Below, piece after piece: positions 22,794-37,116 of a DNA stretch of 64,000 nucleotides. The DNA is from Osedax fenrisi (lineage: Eukaryota; Annelida; Polychaeta; Sabellida; Siboglinidae): the NCBI GenBank assembly GCA_964019155.1, contig OZ025245.1:9027131-9091130 (forward strand). The letters run 5' to 3'. A program made the position numbers and the translations under genes. The notes beneath the pieces are model-generated. The model was given only the letters and a program-made list of their open reading frames with translations, was not told the origin of the DNA and did no database searches. Position 1 is the stretch's first letter. Every line of letters begins with the position of its first letter.

Positions 22794-23985
22794 TCATTGT
22801 GAAGATTGATGTGATGACTGAGAATTACTGATTGATGAATTCAGTGAATTGGTATTTAATCTATATGCATTGTAGGATGTAGACCATGTATTGTATGTGT
22901 CATTTGATATATAAATTGGGTTCTTATTCCAGTCTATCTTGGAGTTGGTCAAATGACGAAGTTCAAAGGAGTTAGTGTAGTCATTGAAGGTACATTTGAC
23001 ATTAGATGGGGCTAGGTTAGATTTTGTTGCATGGAAAAGAACTCTACCATGTGCTCGCTCAGTGATAGATCGTTCAGCACGAATGTATAGGTGATTGTAT
23101 ATTGAGTTACTGCGGATGAATGTAATTTTGGAGTAAAAGTAGGAACACTGACTTGATGTATTAAAGAAAATAATAACAGTTGCATTAGAAAAATTATATG
23201 ATTTTAGAGCATGTGTAGGTATATTGATGTAAGTGAGTAATTCTAGAAGAAATTCACGAGATTTTTCGGATGGTTTAATATGCTCAATAACTACAGAAAA
23301 GGGGGATGGGTGGTTAGGTGAGTAATGGTTGTTAGTGGAAGATGGATTAGGGACTGGTCTAAAATGAGTTGGTAATTTACCGACAAGAAAGTTAATAAGT
23401 GGGGTATTGGGGGGGGTTATTAATTCTTTTCCATGCAATTTTATCAGATTTGGGGGGGAGTAAGGGAGGTATGCATGCACGGTGAAGGTTATTAAACGAG
23501 GGGGGTTTAGCTATGGAAGTGATGGATTGTAATCGTTTAGTGGCAACAGGGGATAGGCGAGTGGGGATAGTAAGGATGGTAGGAACAGTGGATGAGTTGT
23601 GGGGTGACTGGTGTATGGACTCTGATATAGTTTTGGATGAAGGGTTGGGTGGTGGGGTGAGCGGTGAAGATGTAGAAAAAGTGGGTTGTGATAGTGCAGG
23701 TGCAGGGGAGTGATTGTTAAAGATGGGAGGTGAGCTCATGGGAGATGTTTGGGAGGAGCTATTGGATAGTACCTTACGTTGGGACGTTCTAGAGTCAGTT
23801 CTACAGTTGGTACAAAACCAGTAGAAACCAGATTATTTGAGGGCAGTCATTTTGTTAAAGGTAGATTTGGGGAGTTTGGAACATGATTGGCAAAGCCACT
23901 TACGGCAATGGTCACATTCCGTGAGTGACGTGGCGATAGTGTTACATGAGGAGCATGTGAAGTCAGTGTGGATGGAGTCAGTCAT
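22794..23985 (-). pseudogene. LINE 1 ORF1 with PHD-like zinc finger, broken
   Basis: ORF1 starts at an ATG (23,985). Residues about 11-70 form a zinc-binding module: CSSC, then CDHCRKWLCQSC, then FCTNC, the spacing of a PHD finger except that a Cys stands at the usual His. A TAA (23,835-23,833) cuts the module just before FCTNC. A Ser/Pro-rich linker follows, then a frameshift near 23,400-23,460 beside G-runs, then a C-terminal domain with HLYIRAERSITERAHGRV and VKCTFNDYTNSFELRHL. The latter matches the ORF1 remnant of LINE 2 (TNLFEIRTI). ORF1 proteins of this kind bind RNA or nucleic acid in CR1-like elements. Confidence 0.8.
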
Positions 23986-24304
23986 AATCGGGGGTAGAAG
24001 TAGTTTAGTGGTAGTAAATGGTAATAAATATTGGACTTAGCTTGATTATAGGTAATAAAGTTAAAATTAAATAATTAAAAATTTTTAATTTAAAAGTTGT
24101 TGTTGTTATTGTTGCGTTGTCATGCGAACTGTGTGTGACATATGACATGAGTCATACCTCTTTAATGTTATTATTTGAAATACAACACGCATTCGTTTTA
24201 GTAAAAATATGTTGTACGGTAAGAAGTCGAGGCGTATTTCAATAAGAAATAAATCTATTGTTAATAATTCAATTGAAGCAAAATATAACAGGTTAATAAC
24301 TGCG

Positions 24305-24327
24305 TACTACTACTACCATAAATACTA

Positions 24328-24395
<68 letters not shown>

Positions 24396-24396
24396 T
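24305..24396. repeat. (ACT)n tract at the 3' side of LINE 3
   Basis: About 28 triplets with a few interruptions. On the minus strand it reads (TAG)n immediately after the LINE 3' UTR, as expected of a LINE tail. Confidence 0.95.
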
Positions 24397-25857
24397 CAAT
24401 CAAAACGATTTATTTAAACACTGCAAATAACACACCAGGCGTTCTCAAGAGTGTAACAAAGCAAACAAAAAAAAAATAACATAATTGAATATAAACAAAA
24501 TAATAATTAATATTATTATAAACTGTACATTGAAAAATGCAATATTGGTTATTGATATATAAAAAAAAACCATATGATATAATGTCATATGGAAAATAAA
24601 ACATATCAATAACATACATAACATAAATAACGTAAAAATAATAAATTAAGACTTTTCAATATTGAATAAATGACGTTTTAAATTAAATTTAAAGGTATCG
24701 TGATTAGGAATCATTCTTATTTTCAAGGGAAGAGAATTCCATAGTGGCGGCGCATAGTATTGAAAGGCTCTCTTGGAAGTTACTGTTTTCATTGATTTCT
24801 TGACTCGTAAGCAGTATACATCATTAGATGATCGAAGTTCACGACAGATAGGCACTTTAACTGATAGGCAAGTTCTAATATATGAAGGACCTGCAGTGAG
24901 TGATTTGTGAATTATACATAGAATTCTATATTTGCTTCTATTAATATTGTTGAGAATATTAAGATTAAGTTGACGCAATGTAACACTCGAGTGATCAAAT
25001 AAAGGTTGTTGATAGATTAATCGTACTGCCGAATGATCAATTCTATAGATACATTTATTCAATTTTTTGGATAGACCTAAATATATCGAATTACAATAAT
25101 TAGTCGACGAAAATACCATTGCTTTAATTAGCATCGTAGTGAGGTCTTTGCTAATGAACTTTCTTATATAGCGTATATTATATAAATGAAAATTTGCTTT
25201 CTTGCAAACAGTTGACATATGATCATCAAAATTCAATTTATTATCAATAGAAAAAGTTCTATTAGTGACAAATCCAATTAAGAAATCATGAGCAGTTGAA
25301 GATATACCAATGTCTAAAAGTCTTTCTGAAAGGATATCAAAAGATAGCGTATCAAAAGCAGATGACAGATCTAGAAGTAGAATCTGAATTTTCTTATTTC
25401 TATCTAAAGATGTATATATATCATTTAGTATAAGAGTTATCGCAGTTTCAGTACTGTGGTTCTTTCTAAAAGCATTTAAGTTACAGGATAAGTTATTAAA
25501 ATCAATAAAAGTAGTTATCTGTTTAAAAACAATTTTTTCGAGAATTTTAGAGATTAAAGGTAGTTGAGCAATAGGGCGAAAGTTCGAAAGTTCATTTATA
25601 TTAAGACTATTTTTCTTTAAAATAGGAGTAATAATAGAATGTTTTAAAATAGAAGGAATAACACCTGTAATAAGGGATTGATTAATGATTGAAGAAAAAA
25701 GTGGAGTGAGTGTGTTAGCTAAAGATTTCATCACAGTAAGAGGCAGAGAATCAGAGGGAGAAGCAGAAGAAGCCGTAACTAAAAGATGATAGATGTCAAC
25801 ATTAGAAGGGAGCGTAAAATGAGTAAGAGTAGGAGTTTGATTTAAATGAGTATTTTG
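24397..25857 (-). mobile_element. 5'-truncated LINE (LINE 3) bracketed by (ACT)n
   Basis: The 5' end begins inside ORF2, just before RT (25,857), and the 3' UTR, which contains AAATAAA, ends in TTTTGATTGA followed by (TAG)n. Flanking DNA on both sides is the same triplet repeat, so the target duplication cannot be seen. This is either insertion into a pre-existing repeat or growth of the tail on one side and capture on the other. Confidence 0.85.
24646..25734 (-). pseudogene. LINE 3 ORF2 with the RT catalytic core deleted
   Basis: A 362-codon open frame starts within LTVMKSLANTLTPLF and includes NFRPIAQLPLISKILEKIV, HSTETAITLILNDIY and LLDLSSAFDTLSFDIL, then jumps from FVTNRTFSI straight to DNKLNFDDHMSTVCKKANF. 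The stretch that should hold the GVPQGSVLGP and YADD motifs, about 100 residues, is absent without disturbing the frame. The C-terminus is complete, ending FKFNLKRHLFNIEKS. Coding sequence continues upstream in the same frame to 25,850. Such a protein cannot polymerise, since one catalytic Asp motif is gone. Confidence 0.9.
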
Positions 25858-27455
<1,598 letters not shown>

Positions 27456-28012
27456 TAGTAAATATATATATATGCCTACATTAACAGCAGCACTGATAAT
27501 TCTCCTAATTATCCTACCGGAGATTTACTGAAGGGCCCCGTTTACACTATGGATATGCTGTAAGGATACGTTACACTTGAACAGTGTTGAATAGTGTACG
27601 ATTTCAGATATATGTATATGCCATATATGCAATTATATTTATATATAACTACTTCGGAATAAATAACATGGATATATAGAAATGAAAAATGGAGACTATT
27701 TTATAAAATAAATAAAATTAACTTATAATATTTATAATTATAGTTATTTAATATTATAATATTTAGCAATGTGTTTAGTAAGTCTATATTTATAATATAT
27801 AATATATTATATATAACGATAGGCTACTTGAGGATATATTCAGTGCTACTGTAGCATATAGGCTTAGATGTGAACATAATGAAATATACTTAGTCAGGTT
27901 GAGCGATTCAGTATAATTAAAGTAGACTTGAATCAATGCGAATCAATTTTAAAATGCATAAAGTTAGGCTACTTGAAGATATATCCTAAAGTAGCCTCTA
28001 GGCTGGTATACC

Positions 28013-28079
<67 letters not shown>

Positions 28080-29581
28080 ATAGATGAATGTTGACAGCTA
28101 TCAGCTCCCAGAGCGACCCACTTACAATCTGTATATTTATATAACACACTGTATTACTCTTAGTGGGGAATATGTATATTATAGACATTATGTATATTAT
28201 ATATATATATATATATATTACGATAGACATATTATGATATGTTAGTATAGATGATGTTGATATCGGTGTTCAATAATCAACCAGGTATACGTCGTACTGT
28301 GTACTTGACCTATTGACCCCGTGGTAACTCGGCGCTCGGTAATCGGGGTTTCCTTATTATAGTAGGCGAAGAAAGTTTATAACTATAATACGATAGATGG
28401 TGATGAATATAATAGGATACCTATGTGTTTTCCGGCATTATAATATGAGTCATAGTATATTAATAATATGAACTATGAGTATTATAACGTATCACGGATT
28501 AATAATTAACACTTTTAATTTTTATATATATATATATAATAATAATAATAATATCAGAATTTAGGCATGACCAAGGTAATCGAAGAAGCGCAATGCTTAT
28601 CTAGTCGTTTACCAGATATATATATATATCACAAGAATATATATAATGTAAGAGGGTGCTAACTAAATACATTGGTGATGTTATATCAGGTTATTCGGAA
28701 ATAGTTAATAAAGGGTAGTTAAAGCCCAGGTTAACCATATCCCTTATTGGGCGATATTACCCAACCATAATGTAATACAAGTTTAAATAGTTTATCTCCT
28801 ATGTTGCTATGAGTATTTTGTGATTGATAATTTATTTAATTTATTTATGGAAATACATAGCCGAAAATATAATCGAAAGAATAAAGTATAAATGTTTACT
28901 AACTATAACATACGTTATAGAAATAAATAAAGAATAATACGAAATTAAAAAATTAAAGAAATTAAAACGTTTTACAGTTATCGTAAAAATAAACGAAAAA
29001 CAATCGAAAGTAGAAATAAATCATATAGTAAAAATAAACGAAAAATGTTCAAAATAGAAATAAAAGATAGCGTAAAAATAATCGAAAATAGAAATAAATA
29101 CATTATTTTGTAAGTGGTATCGAAATATTCAATTTCTACTTTAACTTTATAGAATTCTTCTTATCTTTGTACCCTGTTTTAGTAATAAATTATTAGTTAT
29201 ATAGTTTAATATTTAAATGTTAAATTTTAAATATATTATAAACAGAACATGTTAAAAATTAAATAAACCAATACGTGAATAAAACAATAAAATACTAGAA
29301 TGAAACAAACAAATAATATAATAATTACCAAAATCTGTAATAATAGTAGATAGTACTTTATTAATTTTATATTTTAATTTAATAATAAAATTGAAACATA
29401 TATATATACAAACAGAACAAGTTACAAATAAAATAAACCAATATACCTTTACTAAAACAGTTAATAACAAAACATACCAATAATATTACGAAACAATATA
29501 ATACTTATCATTATAATCTGAAATAATAGAAAATTATTAATATTGTATTTTTAGTAATATAATACATTTGAAACATATTTA

Positions 29582-29617
<36 letters not shown>

Positions 29618-29963
29618 AACATATAATACCGAACAAACAAAAATAAAATAATACTTCCCACTTTATCTGTAATAATAATGAATTATAATTTTATATTATA
29701 AATTATAATTTATAATATATTTGAAATATAGATATAAAAACCCAAATATTCTATAAAAAAGACACATTAAAAAAAAAAAAATTAGAGATAATGCAATAAT
29801 TAAGATACAAAATGAAACATAAATCAATATAAAATTATATTGTTATGTAATATCATCAACTATGTAGGTGGCTGTCGTATGGCTATAGTATTGTAAATAA
29901 TCGTGTTTTGTGAAGTTCTCCTTCGTGAAATAAGTATGTGTTTTCTGTCAAATAATCAAACTG

Positions 29964-30029
<66 letters not shown>

Positions 30030-30367
30030 GAATATGTATATATGCGTTATATTCATGCAGATCTGTAGTTACTTAGGATACTTATGTATATACTTCTATA
30101 GATATGTATACACAGGTTAACACACGTTAAGCGAATGATATTCACACGTGTAGTATATACTCGTAAATGTACTGTAGGGGTATTTTATATAATTTATATA
30201 ATTTACTCTACATAGATACTTTATTTACGTATGTACATAGATACTTTATTTAATTATTATATTTACCAACTAAGAAGTAAATATTGCTGATAATTGTATG
30301 GTACGATGAACTATCTATATCAATATTGATCAACCTGATATTATCACTGCGACAACAGCTATATATG

Positions 30368-30413
<46 letters not shown>

Positions 30414-30935
30414 ATATATATATATATATGTAGCAGACTTACGTCTCCTATATGTTTAATTTAGTTGTTTTTAGATGTATATTATATTTTAAATTAGTTA
30501 TTTTGTTGTTGTGTATTATGTAATAATTATAAATGTTGAATTCGTATATACTGATTTTTGTATTTTTTTAGTTCATTTTATTTAGTTTATTATATATTTG
30601 TAGTTAGGTTTTTGTTTGATGTTATGGAATAATTATAAAAGTATAAATGTTGATTTCGTGTATATTGATTTTTGTATTTTTATATTATTTATATGTTTAG
30701 TGTTATTTAGTTTATATAGAATTGATTGGAACAATGAACTGTCGCGTAGCAATATTATAATCTGAATTATATTAGATTTAATAATTTTATTTCATTTTTG
30801 ATAATACCTTGGCACGTGGAGCATTAATGTATGGTTTTTATGTTGATTGATTAATAAAGAGAAATTTAACTATAAAGGTCTTCTATAATTTTGAGTGGTG
30901 TAATATTGCTAACACCTATTTCGATCACTCATTAT

Positions 30936-30996
<61 letters not shown>

Positions 30997-31692
30997 CACC
31001 AGTGATACACCGACAAGCTCGGGAACGTCCTTTTTTCGCGTTATATTGAGTATGGCGGTATATCGAGGGTACACTATACAATGTATAATGTATAATGTAC
31101 AATGTATATATGTTATGTCATCGATAGTGTATATCACGTATACGTGAATGCTATATATAGGCAATTAGGTTTACAACACATTCGTAAGCTGGTTTCAAGC
31201 GTTCTTTTACTTATTAACTCGTATATACGTGTATATAAATAGGTTGCGTTAGAAATACACATTATATTGGTGGCTCAAAGTTGTTTTAAATTCCCGAATG
31301 TTCTATGTTAAGGATCATAGCACAACCTGTAACCCAGTTGGTTACTAACCTACCTGGTATAGTATTCTCTATGTAGGCAAATATACCTACTAGTTCCTAT
31401 ATATATGGAGAAAGTACACGGTCGTCACTCTGATATTTACAGGACCTGTATTACAGGTAGTTAGGATATAAGTTAGCTAGAGATATCAGTGAATTAGTAG
31501 AGTATAACGAACACTATACGATACGGATTTAGTTAGTCTGTCTGTCTATAACGTGTAGATTGTTTAATGGCAATAATAACAGAAGTGTAATATACTTGAT
31601 TATTACATTATTACAACACAAATAGTTAGTAGTACATCGGTATAAAATAGTAACTAAAATATAGATTACATTTGTAAAATAATGAAGGAATA

Positions 31693-31732
<40 letters not shown>
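27456..31732. other. Long A+T-rich stretch with microsatellites, no gene seen
   Basis: Apart from repeat L (28,531) it holds long (TA)n tracts, a weak direct duplication of about 130 bp near 30,500-30,720 (shared ACTGATTTTTGTATTTTT or near variants), and at 31,000-31,080 a mirrored pogo-like phrase (GTACCCTCGATATACC on the minus strand). Poly-A-rich segments at 28,900-29,100 repeat AAAAATAAACGAAAA. Frames shorter than 90 codons have no recognisable features. Confidence 0.5.
28531..28612 (+). repeat. Dispersed repeat L, copy 2
   Basis: Second copy of the block at 13,270-13,350, again beside an (ATA)n run, differing at a few positions (GGCATGACCAAGG instead of GGTATGACCATGG). Confidence 0.6.
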
Positions 31733-31734
<2 letters not shown>

Positions 31735-32214
31735 ACATCTACACATATATAAAAGAAAGTCTATTTAAATATTTATTTATTTATTTATTTATTTATTTAT
31801 ATGCGTTCTATGTTTAAGAAAACAGCTCGACGGATTTACAAAATTTAAATTGCTACTAATTCTCCAGGACAATAGTATTGTGGTTGTTCGGATGAATTTT
31901 TTATTTCCGCCTCTACACCGATCATAATTACGTAAAACTGTCCTTTATCGACCTATTTCCCTGTATAGGGAAATCTTTTTATTTTCTATGAAAATGTTTC
32001 ACACATAAAATGTATGCGAATGTGAGGCGATTCGTAAAAATGTAGTTATATTCATTTTACCATAATTAATGCATTCGTAAATGGCAATAAACGGTGATAA
32101 CGTTTACGTTTCCGATATATTTAACGAAGAAATTTTAAATTTTTCTATAAACAATTAAATTTAAGTGCTTTGTTATTAATAAATAAATTGTTTTCTATAA
32201 ATAAATCTTTTTAT
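31733..32214 (+). mobile_element. Helitron-like 5' region
   Basis: TCTACATCTACACATATATA and AAAAGAAAGTC followed by (ATTT)n and GCTCGACGGATTTACAAAATT have the look of the 5' end and subterminal region of animal Helitrons, where a TC start precedes TATATAAAAGAAAGTC-like sequence. No Rep domain is present. It stops where repeat R copy B begins. The call rests on remembered resemblance. Confidence 0.35.
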
Positions 32215-32600
32215 GGGACGTGAGGGGGTTTTGGGCGATACAATTTAGCCCTCGCCATAGTAGTCAGTACTCCGTTAATATTAAATATTAGTATTTAAAT
32301 TTTAGATTATGTATTAAAAAGATGTTAATATACTAGATAGCTATCTCGGATATGTATTTCATTATATCAAATTTATGTATTATCAATTCTAATAATACTA
32401 GTAAATATCAGTCAAATATGATACGTGAGCGGGTTTTGGGCGATAGTTCCAAATGTGTTAATAGGTGTCGCCCTATGTACTCAAACATTAAATTTGGCAT
32501 TTTAATAAACTTTTTCGGATATTAGTCATAATTCGATGACAAATATACAACACACGCAATATATAAAATATTATAATGATTTTATAATACTTTATATTAC
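32215..32600 (+). mobile_element. Dispersed repeat R, copy B (empty site for the 15.7-kb LINE)
   Basis: Left end GGGACGTGAGGGGGTTTTGG, internal second copy of the motif at about 32,428. The segment TATCAATTCTAATAATACTA is the uninterrupted counterpart of the site filled by the LINE at 15,744. The right end is not recognisable. Confidence 0.68.
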
Positions 32601-34164
32601 TTTGTATTACGTTTTTGATATAGTTACGCGTTTATATATTTACCTATCAAATAAATTACGAAATATAATAAATTAAATAAAGAATATTATGACTTGTATT
32701 TATGACAGAGATTTATGAAGAGATATAAATGAATATATCAGAAATCTAGAACTCCGGTAAGAAATTAAATATATATATTTTTATATATTATATATCATAT
32801 ATCATATATTATATTATATAATTTATATGTAATGTATATATATATATATCATTTATTAAATCACATTAATATGAAAGTTACATATCATTATGATATTAGT
32901 AGCAATTTATATTGTATTTATGTAAGTATATTGCATATACATATCATATAAATATTAAATATATTATTATCAAAGTTATCATATTTAGGTAATGGCAGCG
33001 TATATATACTTAGCGTATACGCTATTATCATTATAGAAGCAATGTTGCTTATCAATTACACCGTTATTAACATGATAAGTATAATTATAGATAATAGTAA
33101 TACATAAATAATAATGAATACAATCAATTATACAATTAAAAAAATAAAATATATAATAAATATTTTATTATTATAATAATTATATATTTTATTTTTTTAT
33201 ATTATATATGTAACCTGTAAGTCATAATAGTATAACATAAATACATTATTAAATTATAATTAAAATCTAAGAAATTAATCAAGAATTAATATAACATAAA
33301 CTAAAATATAATATAGAGGAAATAAATAGGAGATAACCAACATTTAAAACTAAGAAACAAGAGAACAAAATAAATAAATATATTCAATACAATATAGGTT
33401 AACAATTTCGAATGTACATACATAAAAATATACACACTCGCACACACATATACATATACACATACACATATACATATACATATAACTATATACATATACA
33501 TATACATACATACACATATATATATACATACTTATATTTAAATTAATTTGATAATTCACATTTTACTAAAGTAATGTATTTAATGTAAACAAATGTACAA
33601 ATAAAATAAAAGCTAACAAAATCATAAAATTATATAATATAATTTGTATAATGTCAGTTTGTTATAGTGTCATAATTTAATCTAAGGACAGTATTTTTTA
33701 TAATGTCAAATAAATATAATAAAAATTTAAATAATATATACAAAAATATTTTCAACTAACATAAAGTTTTATATAAGGGTTTCACATAGTCAAATAGAAT
33801 AAGTATAATATATATTAAATATATATTATTTTATAAATATAATATTTATTTTAAGATTTAAAAAAAATAATGATAAGGAATGGGACTATCTATACTTAAA
33901 GCATTCCAAAGTTGTTGTCCGAGTGTAAGTAATTACTTAAGTCTATACTTAAGGTATTATTCATATAATTATATTTAAAATAAGGTTGAATAAAATCACA
34001 TTAACTCCTGTTATTAAATATTTTTTAGTCGTCAATTTAAAATAATAGCATCATCCTAAGGATGGCACGATTTATATATGTAAATGCTAGTCTTGTACTT
34101 ATAAATATCATAAAGATAATGTTATATTTTCCATTATTTTCCCATTTTAAATAGAGAAACAAAA
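32601..34164. other. A+T-rich stretch, nothing coding
   Basis: A (TATACA)n-like tract at 33,420-33,530 gives Tyr/Met/Cys-rich spurious frames. No element ends identified. Confidence 0.5.
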
Positions 34165-34750
34165 TCATTTGGTTATTATATAAAAATTATGTTTAAAATC
34201 ATTTTTTGAATAAAATAAATTATATTTAAGTTTGATACATAACGATGCCCCCATATTTCTATACAGTAAATTAAATATGGATAAAATAAAGCATAGTATA
34301 TATAGTTTGATCATGGCAGATGTATTTACAAAGTATGAAATATTTTTTATAATCAATACAATTTTCAATAATTTATTTTTAAGATAACCTAAATGACATT
34401 TCCAATTTAAACAAGTATCCAGATTTATTCCAAGAAAATATGTAGAAGTTAGCTGAGATAAAAGTGTATAATCTATACATATATTAAATAGTATATCATT
34501 TTTAAATACATACAATGCGTTTTATCTATATTTATGGATAATTTATTAAGTTTATACCATAGAAAAATGTCATCACATGCTGATTATAATTTATAATTGT
34601 TAGATTATTAAGTAATTTATATGTAATAATTATATTAGTATCATCAATAAATAATATGTATTTATTTTTTGCAGAACATAATATCATATAATTAATAAAT
34701 ATATAAAAAGTAATTGTCCTAGAATAGAATATTGGGGTACACCATAAAAA
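34165..34750 (-). pseudogene. Strongly decayed LINE reverse transcriptase (LINE 4)
   Basis: On the minus strand the RT signature appears as YGVPQYSILGQLLF, then 20-odd residues later LFIDDTNIIITYKLL, the equivalent of the YADD box with Phe-Ile replacing Tyr-Ala. Downstream, a 116-codon frame (34,515-34,165) reads SQLTSTYFLGINLDTCLNW and HLGYLKNKLLKIV, typical of the region after the active site. FxDDTN type and sequence differ from LINEs 1-3, so it is a different lineage. Stops separate the parts and the 5' side runs into (TA)n. Confidence 0.7.
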
Positions 34751-34751
34751 C

Positions 34752-34789
<38 letters not shown>

Positions 34790-34955
34790 ATACAAATATT
34801 AATTTATGATAATATATTGTGCATATTTATATAATAATAATAATTTAATTTCCTATAGTTAACTCAGCTCAGCTCAGAGAACATTATTAAGGTGGACAAT
34901 TTGAGTCGTTCCAGTAGAAATGGTTTTTATTTATTACACATCCATTATTGATTAC

Positions 34956-35025
<70 letters not shown>

Positions 35026-35903
35026 TTCATTATGTATACAAATATGTATTCTGATATTAAAATTCATTGAATATAGATTTAATTATACATACTTTTTTTA
35101 GAATACCATTTTTATATAAATAACTGATTTATAAAGAATGTGACATGTATTAATTTGATACATTTAACATGAATAGAAATAATTAAATTATATATATTTA
35201 TATTTTATAACAAATATATTTAACATTTATTCAACAGTTTCTTAATATATACAATATATATTTGTATATATTTATATATTTTAAATTAATAATTTGTATT
35301 AAATTATTATTCTATGATAAAAATGTCCTATAGTTATAATCAAGTCTTATCAAATCGATTCAGAAAACATCAACATGGGCTAATATATGAGATTCTCATA
35401 AAAATGGTTTGAATTTAAAATATTAAAATATTAAATTCTTTAAATATGCATATATATTATATACAATGTATATTATATATATATTAGGATATTAAAATAC
35501 ATTTAATTATAATTTAATTATATGTATTTTTTTTATAAATAATTAATTGATAAATAATGTAAATACTTTGATGAATTTAACATGAATAAAAATAATTAAA
35601 TTATATATTTACTATCATAAATTATATATGATAATATACATGTAGTTTAATTAATAACAATTTAATTATAATATATAAATGCATTTATTTATATAAAAAA
35701 ATATATTTGATAAAATTATTTCTCAAAATATAAAAAATATATATAAATTTTAATTACATTATTATTCTATGTCTATATAATGTGTGCATATATACATATA
35801 TGTTATATGTAACCATAGATTTATAGTTTACAATAATAATGTAAACTATAAATCTATGTATGTAACTATAATTATATACTAATAATGATTTAATTTTCTA
35901 CAG

Positions 35904-35980
35904 TTAGCTCGGTTCAGAGATCATCAACCTGCATTGCAGATCCTGCAGGTGGGCTAATTCATGTTCCTCTTGTTAACATG
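35904..35980 (+). other. Exon-like core of array unit 3
   Basis: Preceded by TTAATTTTCTACAG, a textbook 3' splice site, and followed by ATG|GTTTTT. The frame starting at the third base is open: SSVQRSSTCIADPAGGLIHV, then PLVNM. Not a complete gene; it is described as exon-like only because of splice-site shape and open frame. An alternative is a non-coding satellite module. Confidence 0.4.
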
Positions 35981-36430
35981 GTTTTTACTTACTTATGAAA
36001 TATTAAGATTAAAATATAGTATATGTATTTAAAATATTAATATGTATCTGGTATACATTTAATTTAAATTTATATATTTAAATACTTTAATAATTAATTA
36101 TAAATACATTATTTATACATAATATGAAATATGGGTAAATGTTATACATTTTATTAATTTAACATGTATAGAAATAATTAAATTATATATTTACTAGCAT
36201 AAATCATATATTATAATATACATGTAGTTTAATAACAATTTAATTATAATATATAAATGCATTCATTTATAAAAAAAATATATTTGATAACATTATTTCT
36301 CAAAATATACAATATACATATATAAATTTAAATTAAATTATTATTCTGTCTATATACTATATAGTATATAGTGTGTGCATATATACATATAACTATAGTT
36401 ATATAATACTAATGATTTCATTTTCTACAG

Positions 36431-36507
36431 TTAGCTCGGTTCAGAGATCATCAACCTGCATTGCAGATCCTGCAGGTGGGCTAATTCATGTTCCTCTTGT
36501 TAACATG
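36431..36507 (+). other. Exon-like core of array unit 4
   Basis: Identical in all 77 bases to unit 3, again after TTTTCTACAG. The unit-5 core (36,862-36,923) is shorter but open in the same phase (NSNRFREDQSGLVYEILIKM) with its AG changed to AC; units 1 (34,859) and 2 (35,334) retain CCTATAG in front but are out of phase or contain stops. Confidence 0.4.
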
Positions 36508-37017
36508 GTTTTTACTTACTTATGCAATATTAAGATTAAAATATATTATATTTATTTAAAATATAAATATGTAATCTGATATACATTTAATTTAAATGTA
36601 TATATTTAAATACTTTAATAATTAATTATAAATAAATTACTTATAATGTGAAATATAGGTACATTTTATAAATTTTAAAATTTTTACATTAATTGAAATA
36701 ATCAAATTACACACCTAAATAAATATATTTTAACAAATAATTTCTAAAAATGTATTATGAATATATTAAAAATTAATATTTTTACTAAATAATTATTATA
36801 TTATAATAATGTTTATATAATGTTTAAACATTTATATAATAATAAATTTAATTTCCTATACTTAATTCAAACCGATTCAGAGAAGATCAATCTGGGCTAG
36901 TCTATGAGATTCTCATAAAAATGGTTTTACTTCACATATTTCACTTTCAATATTAAAATATGTTAAATTTATTAAATATACAAATATATATTATTTATTT
37001 ATTAGTATAAATCATAT

Positions 37018-37060
<43 letters not shown>

Positions 37061-37116
37061 TATGAATATAATTTAACTACATTTATATAAATATATATAT
37101 AATAGGTATGTAATAA

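Larger units (their letters stand above)
19824..24060 (-). mobile_element. Near full-length CR1/L2-like LINE (LINE 1)
   Basis: Reading on the minus strand: short 5' region, ORF1 (23,985-22,794), a TGA, ORF2 (22,793-19,907), about 60 bp of 3' UTR and a tail of three AGGTAAC units (19,824-19,846) instead of poly-A. The microsatellite tail, PHD-type zinc finger in ORF1, and AP-endonuclease plus RT in ORF2 all point to the CR1/L2 group of the Jockey superfamily. It carries at least three disabling lesions and is presumably immobile. The 5' boundary is approximate. Confidence 0.88.
34800..37000. repeat. Five-unit tandem array of about 430-570 bp units
   Basis: A conserved core begins at 34,859, 35,334, 35,904, 36,431 and 36,862, with similar A+T-rich DNA between cores (for example AATTTAACATG, AAATAATTAAATTATATATT). 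Units 3 and 4 are nearly identical throughout and their 77-bp cores are exactly identical. Each core ends in AACATG or AAAATG followed by GTTT. See the two core entries for the exon-like features. Confidence 0.8.

Noticed and set aside
33301..33559. Overlapping Met/Tyr/Cys-rich minus-strand frames
   Set aside because: Arise from a (TATACA)n-like microsatellite.
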